Assembly: GCA_948567375.1 (NCBI GenBank)
Contig: OX419755.1
Span: forward strand, 70,870,944 to 70,934,943
Length of the DNA: 64,000 nt
Reading direction: 5' to 3'
Source: Lunularia cruciata
Taxonomy: Eukaryota; Streptophyta; Marchantiopsida; Lunulariales; Lunulariaceae
The translations under genes were made by a program, and so were the position numbers. Below, in pieces: positions 22,085 through 33,361 of this stretch (position 1 is its first letter; each line of letters opens with the position of its first letter). Under the pieces are notes generated by a model, which had not been told where the DNA came from, searched no databases, and was given only the letters and a program-made list of their open reading frames with translations.

Positions 22085-24634
22085 ATGACTGCGATTCAGA
22101 GCAATATAAAATTGCGACTGCGCAAGGGAAAGTTGAATTCGCTGAGTAAATTTCCAATTCCTTTGAGTAGTCATCCTGCAGGAATGCGTATCCGGAAGCC
22201 CGTTGAGAGTGAAATTTTCCAAAACCTTGAGGGAGTTAGAGTGTCTCGTCCAAGAGAGGGGCTGATCTTCCAACAGCGTAGGACGAGAGAACAAATCATG
22301 GCTAAGAAGGTGGCCAACGCGATGGCAATGAGAGGTTTTGCAATTCAACGAGTAGATGTAGTAGCTAGGATCGAAGTCTTGGTTAGACTTTGTATCACCT
22401 TTTTAGCATGGAACTGGAATTTCAGTTTCCCGGGAGTGATGGCAGAGATTGCTGCCAGTAATTGTGAGGAGGGTCCCGAAGTGGAGGGGAAGAGAGGCAA
22501 TCCGGCTCGATGGACTGAGTCGGATTGGAAGTTAGTCTTGGGAAGAGAAGCAGGAGAGCCAACAAGGATCACCTTCTATTGGAAGTGTGATGCTGCAGAG
22601 GAGACGGCGGAGATTCGCAATTCATTTTTTGCTCCAAGAACGACGAATGGTTACAAGGTGGAGTCCTATTGGGACCCGATCCAAAGAAGCATCATGGGGG
22701 CAATGATGGCCATGTTCAAGCCGGAGTGAACAACGTACGTAACTATGCATCAGGCAGTCTTCTTCCACCAGATGTTTGCAAGAGTACCCGTGAATTGGGT
22801 GAAGTATTTCCATCACCAAACAAGGCAGATGGTGGGGAATTGGAGAACGGGCTCGCCACCGCATTATTTTGCACCATTCGTAGCACATTTCTACTTTGGG
22901 CTGAACTTATTGTCCAAAGACGAGCGTCATCATATGGTCTCACACATGCACCCTGATTTGAGACAAGCAGCCAACGAAGAGGAGCGACAATATATGTTGC
23001 ATCTTTGAGCGAATGACGAGTACTTTGCAAGGACGGGACAATGGAAAATTGAAGACATTACTAGTCCGAAGATGAAGAAGCGCATCAAACCCAAAGAAGC
23101 CAAATCATCGCCCATCCCATGTAAGACTCGGAGGCTGATGTTGAAGGCTATTAATGTCGTGAGAAGGGCATCTTTGGGATCAGAGTCGGATGAAGAAATT
23201 GAGTTGCAAGAAGAGGACTCAGAAGAAGAAGAGCTCACGTTGAAGAGTGAGGAGTTGGGAAGCAAAAGTGAGGGAGAGCCCAAAGTCCAGCAATCGGTGG
23301 TGGTAAGTGAGGCTAGCAAGGCAACGATGGAGGACAAGCCAAAACCCGAAGCAAAGAAGGAGTATCCCGTGGGGCCGAGTTCAAGAGGCCAAGACAAAGA
23401 TAGTGCCAACACTATGAAGGTACGAAGATCGCAACTTCGGATGAAGGAGCCAATGACGCAGGAGAAGACTCCAGACGAAGGTGGCAATGATGAAGAAGAA
23501 ACCTTCGGCGGGATAGCATATTTGACAAGGGTGGTCACACCTTTGCTTGAGCTATTGAAAGAACATTGTATGGGAATTGCCCAAGATTGAGTGAAAGGGA
23601 TGAATGAGCTACAGATGGTGAAGCATCTGTTGAAGGAAGTGCAGGAGCTGTAGGAACATCAAATCCAAAGAAGTGCGGAAATTGAAGATCTTCGGAGGGA
23701 GGAAGACTCGAGGAGGAAAATGCTGAGCGTGCTACAAGGGAGTTGCACAGAAAAAGAGAAAGAACTGCAAAAGCAAGCCGGAGAGTTGAAAGAGCATGCA
23801 ATGTGGCTCAGCAAGATGCAGGATGAAGTGAGTAATGTGCATGTCGAGAATGTTCATCTGAAGGCAATGACCATCGTGACGGAGCAAGAGTTGGACAGCT
23901 TAAAGAAGAGTGCCGCAGCAAAAGATCAAGCATGGCAGAGAGAATTGGCATCCAAGCAAGAAGAAGAAGAGAGTTTGCGAGAACTTGTTAAGAGTGCGGA
24001 GCAATAGAAAACGCAATATGCCAAGGAGAAGAAGATGATCGCTGCAGAATACGACAACAAGTTGCAAATGTATCGGGAGGAGTTGAAGGTGGAGCATTCT
24101 TGAGGATACGCATCGGAATCAGTAGGGGACCTTGCTGGGAGATTATGAGCAATCTTAAGTACGGAGGCTGAAGGAAGATTGGAAGAAGCTCGTTTGCATG
24201 AGTTGAAGTTGCTTGTGCAAGAAACTCAGAAAAGAAAAGCCAAAGATGTGGATATGAACACATTGCTAATTTGCTTGAGGGAGCGTGTAGATAGGAAAAT
24301 GTTAGATGTAGAGAACAACGTTAGTCTTAGATTAGATTTAGTCAATTCGGAATTAGAGAAGATTCGGAATAGTGTGACAATGGAAAAGAGACCCGATGTT
24401 GCAGAAGTGGGAGTACAAGTGTCATCGGACTTGCTAATTGACACATTAGAGAAAAGTGGGTCAGGAGATAATGAGTTAGATAAGTCACTCCTTAGTGCAA
24501 TTATGGTTCCTAGTGCAGAAGTCATAGAATTAGTGAAGAAATTAGTAGAATCAGTCATTCTCGAAGAAGGTGAAATAGTAGGAAGATCATTGGGTTTGGA
24601 AGCCGATGATGAGGTAGACATCGGATTGGGATAA
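22085..24634 (+). pseudogene. LTR-embedded coiled-coil ORF, copy 2 (850 codons, seven stops, no frameshift)
   Basis: A single frame runs from ATG at 22085 to TAA at 24632. Only seven in-frame stops interrupt it (22727, 23006, 23588, 23651, 24005, 24101, 24146), five TGA and two TAG. Residues 1-90 are basic. Residues 90-310 form a folded-looking domain with FLAWNWNFSFPG, TESDWKLVLGREAG, NGYKVESYWDP, HQAVFFHQMFARVPVNW and PFVAHFYFGLNLL. Residues 330-480 are highly acidic and charged. About residues 500-720 are Glu/Lys/Gln-rich with heptads, consistent with a coiled coil. The C-terminus (700-849) ends with an acidic EADDEVDIG segment. No signal peptide or obvious membrane segment is visible. The many conserved blocks shared with copy 1 suggest past selection on the protein. 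Function and family are unknown to me. Confidence 0.75.
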
Positions 24635-24754
24635 GTGACAATTTTGAGATAAGAAGAGGCGGATATGAAGAGATAGATTGTCACTTGGGATCTGTAGGTA
24701 GGAAGAGATGTTAGGAAGCGGTGCTTTGGTAGGCAAATCTGCCGTTTGCTTCAG

Positions 24755-24762
24755 TATATAAG
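24755..24762 (+). promoter_or_regulatory. TATA box of the A-family LTR
   Basis: TATATAAG lies about 120 bp after the LTR ORF and 670 bp before the LTR end, a normal place for the retrotransposon promoter. The counterpart at 6151-6160 is degraded to ACTATTTAAG. The position puts the ORF upstream of the U3/R boundary, so the ORF would need its own or a 3' LTR readthrough transcript. Confidence 0.55.
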
Positions 24763-25430
24763 GGGAGCATTCACAGTCTTATGTTATTCAGTATTCAACT
24801 TTCTGAAGATAGATAAAGTGAAGTATTGTTCTCAGTACTCGTCGCTTAAGCTTAATTCCGATTGTCAATTTCATGTTTGTATTTGTGAGTGTGTGGAGAA
24901 TTCCAAAGAGCAAGTCAGTGTGTCTGTGGATGTTGGAAGCTACAGCCTTGATCTTCATTCTATGTGTTTGATCCTGAGTGAAGTGCATCGGAGCAATGCC
25001 TTGACAAATCTGAGAGGAATTGTAGTGTTGTTAGTATTCTGCATTGGTGAGTGCAGTACAAAGTTGATGTGAAGCAATTTTGATCGAGGAAGTTGTGCCT
25101 TCAATGGAGGGGTGGAACACAATTCTGAGGTGAAATCGGTCTTCGCAGTGAAGTGCCATCTTTGGGAGAATCTGAATCATCACAATCAAGAGTTGTTTGG
25201 ATAGAATTTACTATGATGTGATTATATGTGTTTTGTGACAAGTTGTCAAGATTGTGAGCTTGTTACTCTCTTCTGGGTGTAGTTTCTACCTGAGAGATTA
25301 AAGAAGCCATCAACAAGAACTGCAATTGTGACTTTTGACTTTGTATTTGGACATTTATGACTCGTATCTCTACGGGAACAAACTTTACTTACCCGATTAC
25401 CGCAAAAGTGATATTTGCCGGGTTGTCACA

Positions 25431-25554
25431 CCTTGTATGCTTCTTTAGAAATACCAAAGCCCAAGCTCATGCTAGGCATTTGGAGTGTTCCTTCATTCTA
25501 GAGTCTCCATGTGATCTTTTTCATTCTCCTAATTCTCTCCACGGTCTCTTTACA
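25431..25554 (+). repeat. Family C LTR1, 3' part after the solo LTR
   Basis: It begins with the second CCTTG and continues the interrupted LTR (AAATACCAAAGCCCA, then GGTCTCTTTACA). It ends in TACA immediately before the PBS at 25555. Confidence 0.88.
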
Positions 25555-25572
25555 TTGGTATTAGAGTAAGAA
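25555..25572 (+). other. Primer binding site of element D
   Basis: TTGGTATTAGAGTAAGAA follows the LTR end. TGGTATTAGAG is a one-base variant of the initiator-Met PBS TGGTATCAGAG. The same motif follows LTR2 at 38516. Confidence 0.85.
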
Positions 25573-25669
25573 TGGGATGGATAGAATTTATGGACCACCA
25601 AATCCATTTCTGCTAAACCCTTGGGATTTTTGTGTCCATGTACTACCCAAGCATCATTTCATATAGTTT
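25573..25669 (+). pseudogene. Leader and gag start of element D before element F
   Basis: The 97 bp match the sequence after the E PBS (38534-38630), including GGACCACCAAATC and TTTTGTGTCCATG. The match resumes after element F at about 33362, so F was inserted here. Confidence 0.8.
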
Positions 25670-26360
25670 TGTGAGCTGGCCTATCTCTCACTTGAGTTAA
25701 ACCTCTAATAGTTATTATGGTAGCGCATCATGGACTAAGAAGGCCAAGAACCCCAACTCCATCATACTCCTCCATTGCTAACACTCAAAGACTCAAACAA
25801 ATGCTCAGTAGAGAACTCAATGAGAGAGATATAGTTGCAAATGATAGGATGATGAGTACCTCCTCACCCTTATTTTATATACTTGTGAAATATTTATGCA
25901 CCAAAGTTACTAATTACCAAAGTAACTCAAGTTATTAAGCTAAAAGTCAAATAAAATTTTTTTTCTAAAAGAATATCCATACTCATGGGAATATTTTCCT
26001 AAGCATGTGGTTTTATTTTGAACCAACCACTAAGTCAAGGATTCCTTCACATAGGCTATCCTTGGACTATAAAAGAATCTAAAACAAAAAGGCATGTGGA
26101 TCCAAGAGTTTTCAACTCTTTCCTCAAAGCCAAACACCTAAGAATAATACCAAGTCAGTACACTAGAATCCAAAAATAGTGGTGCTAATATTTCCACTTC
26201 CTCTAAAGTAAGATCCACTCTATTTTAGCTATGAATAAGTTTAGCTAATCATGACTCATATAGAACCATCTTTTATCTCTATATAAATAATGTCTCTTAA
26301 TTATTTATAATATCAAATTAAATATCACAATAGCACATACATGCACAAATGTTTGTTACA
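25670..26360 (-). repeat. 3' LTR of element F
   Basis: In element sense it begins TGTAACAAAC and ends GCCAGCTCACA. It is homologous to the LTRs at 32669, 47915, 55037 and 57953, but visibly more diverged than the last three are from each other. Confidence 0.9.
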
Positions 26361-26374
26361 TTTACCCCCGGACT
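26361..26374 (-). other. Polypurine tract of element F
   Basis: AGTCCGGGGGTAAA in element sense directly precedes the TGTAACA LTR start. Element G has AGTCCGAGGGTAAA in the same place. Confidence 0.8.
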
Positions 26375-26406
26375 AAGATTTCACTTCTTCCTCAAAATGA
26401 AGGTCT

Positions 26407-27736
26407 CTACCTTCTATGATATATCTTCAACTTATCATCGTTAATTCCATCAAAGTATCTTCCTCCCAATTCCTTGAGATAATAGGTGTAATTGCCCCAC
26501 ACCTTCTCCACTATGAAAGGACCAAATTTCTTAGGCAAAAACTTCTTTTGCACTCTCTTGAATTGAATGGAATCAAACAACATTACCCAATCATAATCCT
26601 TGAAGAGCTCCATCTTCTTCTTGCCTTACCTCTTGTCATAGCTCTACTTTCTTTTCCTTTGGGCTTACTCCACTTGAACCAAAGCAACTAATCTTGCCTC
26701 CTCCAATTCCATGAGTTGATCCTTCCTTGACTTCTTTGCATCACCTCCTTGTACTTTCTTCAATCTCCTATGAATGCTTTGGAAGTAGGAAGATCAAAGT
26801 GAATAGGTAAGGTAGACTTAATACCATACGCCACATGAAATGGAGAATATCCAATAGAAGTCTTCATGGTTGTCCTATATTCCCACAAAACTGCATGAAT
26901 TGTCTTGTCCTAATGATTTTTTGCTCCCTCTATTTTTGTATCTTTGGTCTATGTCATTTACAAGGTCTGATTTGTTCTCTTTGCCAAGCCATTGGAGTTT
27001 GGCTTATAAGATGTAGTTACTCTATGTGTGATAGAGAAATGTAATAGCATGGGTGTAGTGATGCTCTCTATAAACTCTTATCCTCTATCAAAAACCAACT
27101 CCAAAGGGCATTCAAACCTAGTGATAATGCATTCATGAAGAAATCTACCAAATGCATCTTCAATCTTGTCCTTCAATGGTCTAGCCTCAACCCACTTAGT
27201 AAGGTGATCAATAATTACCATAATGTATCAACTAATCCTTAGGTTGTATTGAAAGGACCTACAAAGTCAATTCTCCACTTCTCAAAAGGTCCTAGCAATG
27301 GAACTGGTCTAAGAGGGAGAGTGGAAGTAGATCTTCTAGCAAAAGCTTGAAAAACATGACAAGTTTTGCAATAATCAAGACAATTCTTGAAAATATCCCT
27401 CCAAGGGTAACCTAAATTTAGAATCTTGGAAGTAATCACCTTTCTTGCAAAGTGTCCCCCACACACTAAACCTTCATGAAACTACTTTATGAGTAGGATG
27501 GGCTCTTCTTTACCCATTTCTCTTTGAAGTAGACCATTTGCTCCTTGGTGAAAAAGAATATCTTCTACCATTGTGTAAGATTTAGATCTTGCTGCAAGGG
27601 CTTTCCTCCCCCTAACATGCATCCCTTTTGGATAGTTACCTCTTGTAACAAAGTCCACAATATCCTTGTACTCCATTGGAACCTTTTGAGTGATTGAGAT
27701 TATCATGAGCTCCTCATCCAAGAAGGAATCATCCAC
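26407..27736 (-). pseudogene. Integrase of element F
   Basis: A C-terminal piece at 26407-26613 includes WVMLFDSIQFKRVQ, KKFGPFIVEKVWGNYTYYLKELGGRYF and INDDKLK. The HHCC part lies at 27239-27466 (CGGHFARKV, CKTCHVFQAFARRST), followed by FEKWRIDFVGPF, with an Arg where G has Gly. The linker after RNase H is at 27482-27736. The DDE core between about 26650 and 27240 is recognisable only by alignment to G and is full of stops. Confidence 0.8.
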
Positions 27737-27755
27737 TGGTTCAACTCCATCATGA

Positions 27756-28290
27756 TCATAGCCCTGGATAACAAGTCAGCCAAGGAAGAAACATGCTTGC
27801 ATATTTCCTCCTTGGCCTATCCCCAATGGTATAGTCATACTCAAACAAGAGTATCATCCACCTTGCTAGTCTCTCTTCCACATTAGGATTGTTGAAGATG
27901 TACTTCAAAGCTTTACGATCCATGAAAATGGTAGCTTTCCCTCCAATCAAGTAGTGTATAAACTTCTTGAGACCAAAGATTACTACGGACGCTTCTTTCT
28001 CCATTTTTCTATTAGCATAAGCTATTGGATGATCATGCTCATCTTGGTCTAATTGACTAAGAGTACATCCTATAGCTACATTGAAAACATTGGTGTAGAG
28101 AACGAAAGGCTTACTCCAATCAAGTTTAGCAAGAATTGGAGCTACAACAAGGGATTACTTGAGCTCCTCAAAAGCTTTGAGAGCCTCCTTGTCCTCCAAA
28201 ATCACCATGTATTCTACACTCTTCTTCATGTAGATAATCAATGCACAAGCCTTGTTAGAAAATGAAAAGATGAACCTCTTATAATACCCA
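27756..28290 (-). pseudogene. RNase H of element F
   Basis: KEASVVIFGLKKFIHYLIGGKATIFMDRKALKYIFNNP matches element G's RNase H; it is quoted here in part only as VIFGLKKF, GGKATIF and MDRKALKYI. The YSVTERE segment in G is deleted here and the MDHK-type motif reads MDRK. The frame is broken from the RT upstream. Confidence 0.8.
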
Positions 28291-29579
28291 ACCATCCCCA
28301 AGAACTGGTGTAACTTGTTCAAGCTTGAATTGAATAGAAGGTATGAGATTTTCTTTACCTTTGTAGGATCAATTGCTATTCCATCCTTGAAAATGATGTG
28401 CCCCAAAAGTAGACATTCTTTAGAACAAAAAATGCACTTCTTTGGGTTGAGTGATGCATTTGCTTCATCCAAGCATTGCAAGATCTTGATAAGGTGCTCA
28501 AAGTGCTCTTCCTTGCTCCTATAGATACAAAAGTCATCAATGAAGTCTCTCAAAAATTTCCCAATGAAAGGTTCAAACACCTTTTTCATGAACCATTGGA
28601 ATGTGGTTGGAGCATTGCAAAGTCCAAAAGGCATGACCTTGAAAGCATAAGTTCCCCAAGGTGTAGTGAGTTGTTGATAGTTTAGTGCAATCTTGACTTG
28701 GTTATACCCACTACAATCCTTTCCAAAATTATACATCTCATGACCTGCAACCTCTTCCAAGATCTCATCTATGAATGACAAAGGGTATAAGTTATTCTTA
28801 GTAACAATGTTAAGCTTCTTGTAATCCATACATACTCAAAGCTTACTATTCTTTTTCTTCACAATCACAATTGGAGAGACCTATTATGAATTCTCCACCT
28901 CAAAGATAAATCCGGCCTCCTTGAGCTTATCAATCTCTTCCTTCACAACCAAAACTATTGGTGGGCTAATGTTATGTTGTTTTTTGCGGATTGGTCTTGC
29001 ATGCTCCTCCACCTCTATCTTGTGCTCTTCCAATGTGACTTCCTTTAGATCCTTGTAATTGAAAGCAAACACATGGATGAACTTGTAAAAAATCTCATCA
29101 AATTTCACTTTCTCCTCCTTGGTAACGTTTGGACCATACTTGAGGGTAGATAACCTCCTCTCAATCTCCTCAAGTGTCAATGGTGATTTATTTGGGTCCT
29201 TCATAACCTCTGGCTTAGGTGCAAAATCCATAACACATAAGGGATACACATATGAATCAAATTCAAATTCATTCTCCTTTATGGAAGTCTTTTCCTCCAT
29301 GCTTGTGTCCACAATTGAAGCTCCTTCTTCTGAATTTGATTCCCAATAACCAAAAGATTGTGTATCTAAATGTGAAGTGTTGGTGGTGTTAGTGACAAGA
29401 ACTATAACTCTATGATTTGATGACCTAATCCTCAAGTACCCTTTGTGCAATTGATCAATTTTGCATGCTACTCTCAACCATGGCTTTCCAAGAAGCAAAT
29501 CATAGCTTGAATCTTTCAAGACTTGGAAAGTCATGAGATTTTGAACTCCCATAACTAAAACTATCATCTTCAATATCAC
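28155..29579 (-). pseudogene. Protease end and reverse transcriptase of element F
   Basis: The upstream piece (28884-29579) carries the protease tail YDLLLGKPWLR, then an acidic linker and RT N-terminus with IDKLKEAGFIFEVENS. The downstream piece (28155-28829) has MDYKKLNIVTKNNLYPLSFIDEI, TTPWGTYAFKVMPFGLCNA, FIDDFCIYRSKEEHFEHL (catalytic DD) and LLGHIIFKDGI. A stop near 28862 separates them. LDLFSGYNQ reads as a degenerate FGKDCSGYNQ. Confidence 0.85.
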
Positions 29580-29588
29580 CTTTACTGG

Positions 29589-30219
29589 TCAAACTAATTG
29601 CTTTTTTGCCATAATCACCACAAATGAAGGTTTAGAGGGTATCATATCCAACTTCTTCATCAACCTCTCTAACATGGCATTCATTGCAAATTTTCCATCA
29701 ACAAGTGCATCCTTGATGTTGTGACCATTCACTCTCATATCAATATTGGAGGTATATTCACAAGCCCTCCATGTTGTTGGTTTGGCATCCACCACCCCCA
29801 TTGATATTGGAGCTTTCTTCTTCTTCTTCTTCTTCCTCTTGCACCTTGTTGAACACAAACCACCTCTAAGCTCCTTTCTCAAGGTAGGATTCAAAGCAAT
29901 CAGTTCATCCACTTTGATGTTAGCCTTGTGACTATGAACATCCTCTGATACATTGTAGTTCCTTTGTTTGCTTGTTGCTTTGAGAGTGCTCCTAGTAGTC
30001 ATAAGAGTATCCTTGCAAAGAGTAAATCCTTGAGAAGAGTATGCATCCTTTACACAATGAACTCTTTTCTTTTCTTGTGCCAAAAGCTCCAAATTAAGAC
30101 CTTTGGAGTTTAAGCACTCCTTCTCATACTTGCTCTCAACCACATCTATGGATGCTATCTCCTTACCTTTGTTTGGATTAGGAGCCAATTGGGTTTCACC
30201 ACCTCCTTCTTTCCCTCTA
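29589..30219 (-). pseudogene. Gag C-terminus and protease N-terminal part of element F
   Basis: It contains NPNKGKEIASIDVVESKYEKE and a lysine run encoded by a TTC microsatellite (29816-29838 on the plus strand). The protease region reads VNGHNIKDALVDGKFAMNAM, where G has VDGGLAVNAM. The active-site DGG is changed to DGK here. Confidence 0.75.
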
Positions 30220-31140
30220 TTGACTCTCTCATAACCCCTTCCTCCATGGTAAATGGAATTTGGGTAATTCCTTTAGATGTGACCTCTTCATCCACAACCA
30301 AAATTTCTATCATTGAAATTATTGGTTGATTGGTCTCCACTATATGGATAGCTTTCATAACTCCTAGGACCTCTTTCCACATTATTATCCACCTCTTTTT
30401 TCTCCCACAATTGTATTACATTGATCTTGGGATCTGCAAGTTGTTCTATGATGGTTTGTAGTGGATCTTTTGGTGGAGGTGCAAGAACCAAAGCAACTAC
30501 TACTTGTGATGCAAACCTTGCTACCAAAGTATCTGATGTTCTACCATACTTGTAACCTTGAGGAGGATGCACAACCTCCTTCACCACTAAATCACTCTCA
30601 TCCTCTTCCAAACTCTCCTCCATACAAATGTAATCTTGATACCTTCAACCTTTGAAGAAGGTTTCTCATATCTCACCTTAATTCTAATCTATGGTCTCAA
30701 CCCTCACACAAAATTCTTGGTAACTATGGCTCCTATGCCAATCATGGTAGTATCCACATCATCCCCACTCTTTCTCAACACTATGCAAAATCTAGATTCT
30801 AACTTCTCCACTATTTCTACCTATACTCTCACTTTCTCTCCATCTCTTTGTTTGAGGAAGATAACCTCATTCATGAATCTCTCATAACACTCATATGGAA
30901 GAAAGTTCTCAATGAGTGCTGAAGTTTAACTCTCCCACCACTCTTCTTGCACATCTTGCATCTCTCTCTTTTGATATTCTGACTCATACCATGTAAGTGT
31001 TGCATCCTCAAAGAAATCCGGTAACAATGAGGCCCAATCATTCTTCCTCTTCTCATTGTTTTGTATGCAAGGTCTCTTGAAGTCTCTCAGAGAGACCTCC
31101 ATATCTTCTCCATTCTTGCCAAAAAAACCAAAAGTTTCTC
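30220..31140 (-). pseudogene. Gag of element F
   Basis: Pieces match G: WASLLPDFFEDA-like sequence near 31000 in a shifted frame, then MEESLEEDESDLVVKEVVHPPQGYKYG at 30540-30623 and PPPKDPLQTIIEQLADPKINVIQLWEKKE. Its CCHC knuckle is destroyed: the first Cys codon is deleted, a Gly codon is a stop and the last Cys is Tyr (near 30270-30300). Confidence 0.75.
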
Positions 31141-31370
31141 CATCTTAACCCCTTACTATCTTTCTCTTTTCTCTCAACTTTTTTTCCTTTCTTTCACTCC
31201 ATAACTAATAGAGTATATAAATGACTAACACTATTAAGAGTAATCCACCCTAGGAAACACAAAAGGTTCAGGTTATTCTAAGATTTTTATAGCAACATCA
31301 AATCCTACATTGCATATTAATCAAACCCTCATTGATAGTTTATCCATAAGTTGAAAGATTATCTCCATCA

Positions 31371-31739
31371 CTAATCTTGAGAACTAGCTGATGAAGCGAG
31401 TAGTTTCTCTATAGTTGTAATAAGACTATGTCCAAGATCTTTCACCAAAGTTAAGAAAAGTGTTGTAACTCCACTACACTCATGTCCTTTTGGAAATCCT
31501 TCCACTCTACAAACCTCATTCAACTCCTTGGTTTTAGATCTCTTCTCTCCCAATCTTGGTGAAGAAGGTCCAACATGCAATCCCAAGTCAAGTAAACCCC
31601 TCCTTTCCCTGAATCTCTTGCTCTCAAAGATCAATGGACATGAGCTTTCCTTATGTCCATTCTCTCCATATAAAAAGCACTTAAAACTACTCTTTCCTCC
31701 AAGGAGTGTATGTTTTTCGATACTCTCAACACTCTTCAA
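31371..31739 (-). pseudogene. Upstream small CCHC ORF (ORF0) of element F
   Basis: 122 residues, homologous to the 165-residue ORF of G at 53704-54201. Shared blocks include LGGKS, CPL, FESKR, RERRGLLDLGLHVGPSSPRLG, KTKEL, PKGHECSGV and a SSASSQD C-terminus. The CX2C of the knuckle is altered to CFLYGENGHKESSC. It lies between PBS and gag. Confidence 0.65.
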
Positions 31740-32646
31740 CTTTTATTCTAAACTCTCTTTTCCTCAAATCTACCCTTACAATCACCCCTGGGTAACCTTG
31801 CATAGCCTCAATTTCTACTCTTGGTGACACTTGATGAGTCTAAATACTCAAACATGCTTTTGGTTGCTCTCCTATTTCTCATGCATGAGATCTCAACTCT
31901 CTAAAATTGACCACTCCTCAAAACTAGTATATCATAGTATTTTGAAATTGTGCACACTTGTTTAAAACCTTAGGGACTCCTTCATTGCAAAATTTGAGAT
32001 CTTTTCATTGCAAAATTGGCCTAGGCACCTTTCTATTCTACACACACATTTCATATTTGGTCTAAAAAACACTTCACACTTTAAAAACTAATAAATTTTT
32101 GTAGAAGAATGATCTCTCTCTCATTTCTAGGCAAGAAAGTAGAATTATATACATTGAATGTTCTTGGAAAGTTTCATAACAATCCAATCAAAATTAAATA
32201 AATGGTAAACTCTGTACAAAATTCCAGAGAGTGTGCAGTTTGTAGGAACAATAGGAACAATTTACCCTACCACATTCCAAAAGGTCTAGTTCAATGCATG
32301 TAGCAAACCTTACAATAATTTTAAGTGTCTAGACTTAAAAATAATCCAGGATATCCTTTATGAAAATTTCAAGTCCAAATCTCAAAGTTGAGCTTTTGCC
32401 CAAAAGCATAGTAATCCCCAAAATTTGCAATCCACCTCAAATAATCTATAGAATATTCTCATGTGTACAATATGTATAAAATCATCTCAAAGACATCATA
32501 ATGAACTATACGGTACAAAAATGGATCTTGGTTCTCTAACATAAGTTTAACTCTCTCTTCCTCTAATGTTCTCTCTAAGTGAGCTCTCATAGCCTCCTTG
32601 TCTAATATAAAATTGTGCGCAAAACATTATCTTACTTTCTAGAGAG
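31740..32646 (-). other. Leader of element F between PBS and ORF0
   Basis: About 900 bp corresponding to 54202-55014 of G. No ORF of note is visible. It probably includes the packaging and untranslated leader sequence. Confidence 0.6.
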
Positions 32647-32664
32647 GTCCAAACCATGGAACCA
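32647..32664 (-). other. Primer binding site of element F
   Basis: TGGTTCCATGGTTTGGAC in element sense, a degraded form of element G's PBS TGGTTCCATTGCCGGGAC, immediately after the LTR and four bases. Confidence 0.7.
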
Positions 32665-32668
32665 AAAA

Positions 32669-33357
32669 TGTTAGTTGGCTTTTCTCTCACTCAAGATAAA
32701 CCTTTGATGGATACTATGGTAGTGCACCATGGACTAAGAAGTCAAGGAACCCCAACTCCATCATACTCCTCCAAGGCAAACACTCCAAGACTTGAACCAT
32801 TGCTCACCAAAGAACTCAATGAGAGAGAGATAGTTGAAAATGAAAGGATTATGAGTACACACTCACCCCTATTTTATATACTTGCAAAATATTCATGCAT
32901 CAAAGTTACTAATTACCAAAGTAACTCAAGTTCCTAAGCTACAAGTCAAATAAGGTGAAAGTGTAAAATAATATCCATACTCATGGGAATATTTTCCTAA
33001 GCATGTGGTTTTATCTTGACCCAACCACTAAGTCAAGGATTCCTTCACCTGAGCAATCCTTGGACTATAGAATAATTTGAAACAAAAAATCTTCTGGATC
33101 CAAGATTTTTCAACTCTTTCCTCAAAGTCAAACACTTAAGAATAATACCAAGTCAATAAACTAGAATACAAAATAGTGGTGCTAATATTTTTCACTTCCT
33201 CTAAAGTAAGATCCACTCTATTTTAGCTATGAATAACTTTAGCTATCATGACTCCTATAGAACCTTCTTTTATCTCTATATAAATAATATCTATTGAGAA
33301 CTAATAATATTAAACTAAATATCACAATAACACATGGATGTAACAATGGTTGTTATA
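32669..33357 (-). repeat. 5' LTR of element F
   Basis: Homologous to 25670-26360. It starts TATAACAACC in element sense (the canonical TGTAACA is mutated) and ends in an altered AACTAACA. The divergence from its partner LTR is well above that of G's pair. Confidence 0.88.
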
Positions 33358-33361
33358 ATTC

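Larger units (their letters stand above)
21745..25430 (+). mobile_element. Solo LTR of the element A family, 3,686 bp, carrying an ORF
   Basis: It starts TGTGGTACCCACA, identical to the sequence after element A's PPT, and ends GGTTGTCACA, identical to element A's 3' LTR end. It is flanked by a perfect five-base duplication, CCTTG, at 21740-21744 and 25431-25435. There is no PBS, gag or pol inside. It interrupts a family C LTR that reads continuously across the insertion. This is the only complete full-length copy of this LTR in the window. Confidence 0.94.
25670..33357 (-). mobile_element. Element F: Ty3/gypsy retrotransposon inserted in element D
   Basis: A minus-strand element, sister to element G (47915-55728), with LTRs at 25670-26360 and 32669-33357. 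Internal order on the minus strand is PBS, small CCHC ORF, gag, PR, RT, RNase H, IN and PPT. It is clearly more decayed than G. Flanking bases AGTTT and ATTCA do not match, so the target duplication has eroded or the ends have changed. Confidence 0.9.

Noticed and set aside
22930-23538. 202-residue minus-strand ORF opposite the LTR ORF
   Set aside because: It is Ser/Leu-rich antisense text of the Glu/Lys-rich plus-strand frame, which is conserved between two LTR copies while this frame is not.
21745-25430. Reading the long ORF as an extra internal gene (Ogre-like ORF before gag)
   Set aside because: The perfect CCTTG duplication, TG...CA ends, lack of PBS inside and the ORF tail in element A's 3' LTR all place it within the LTR.
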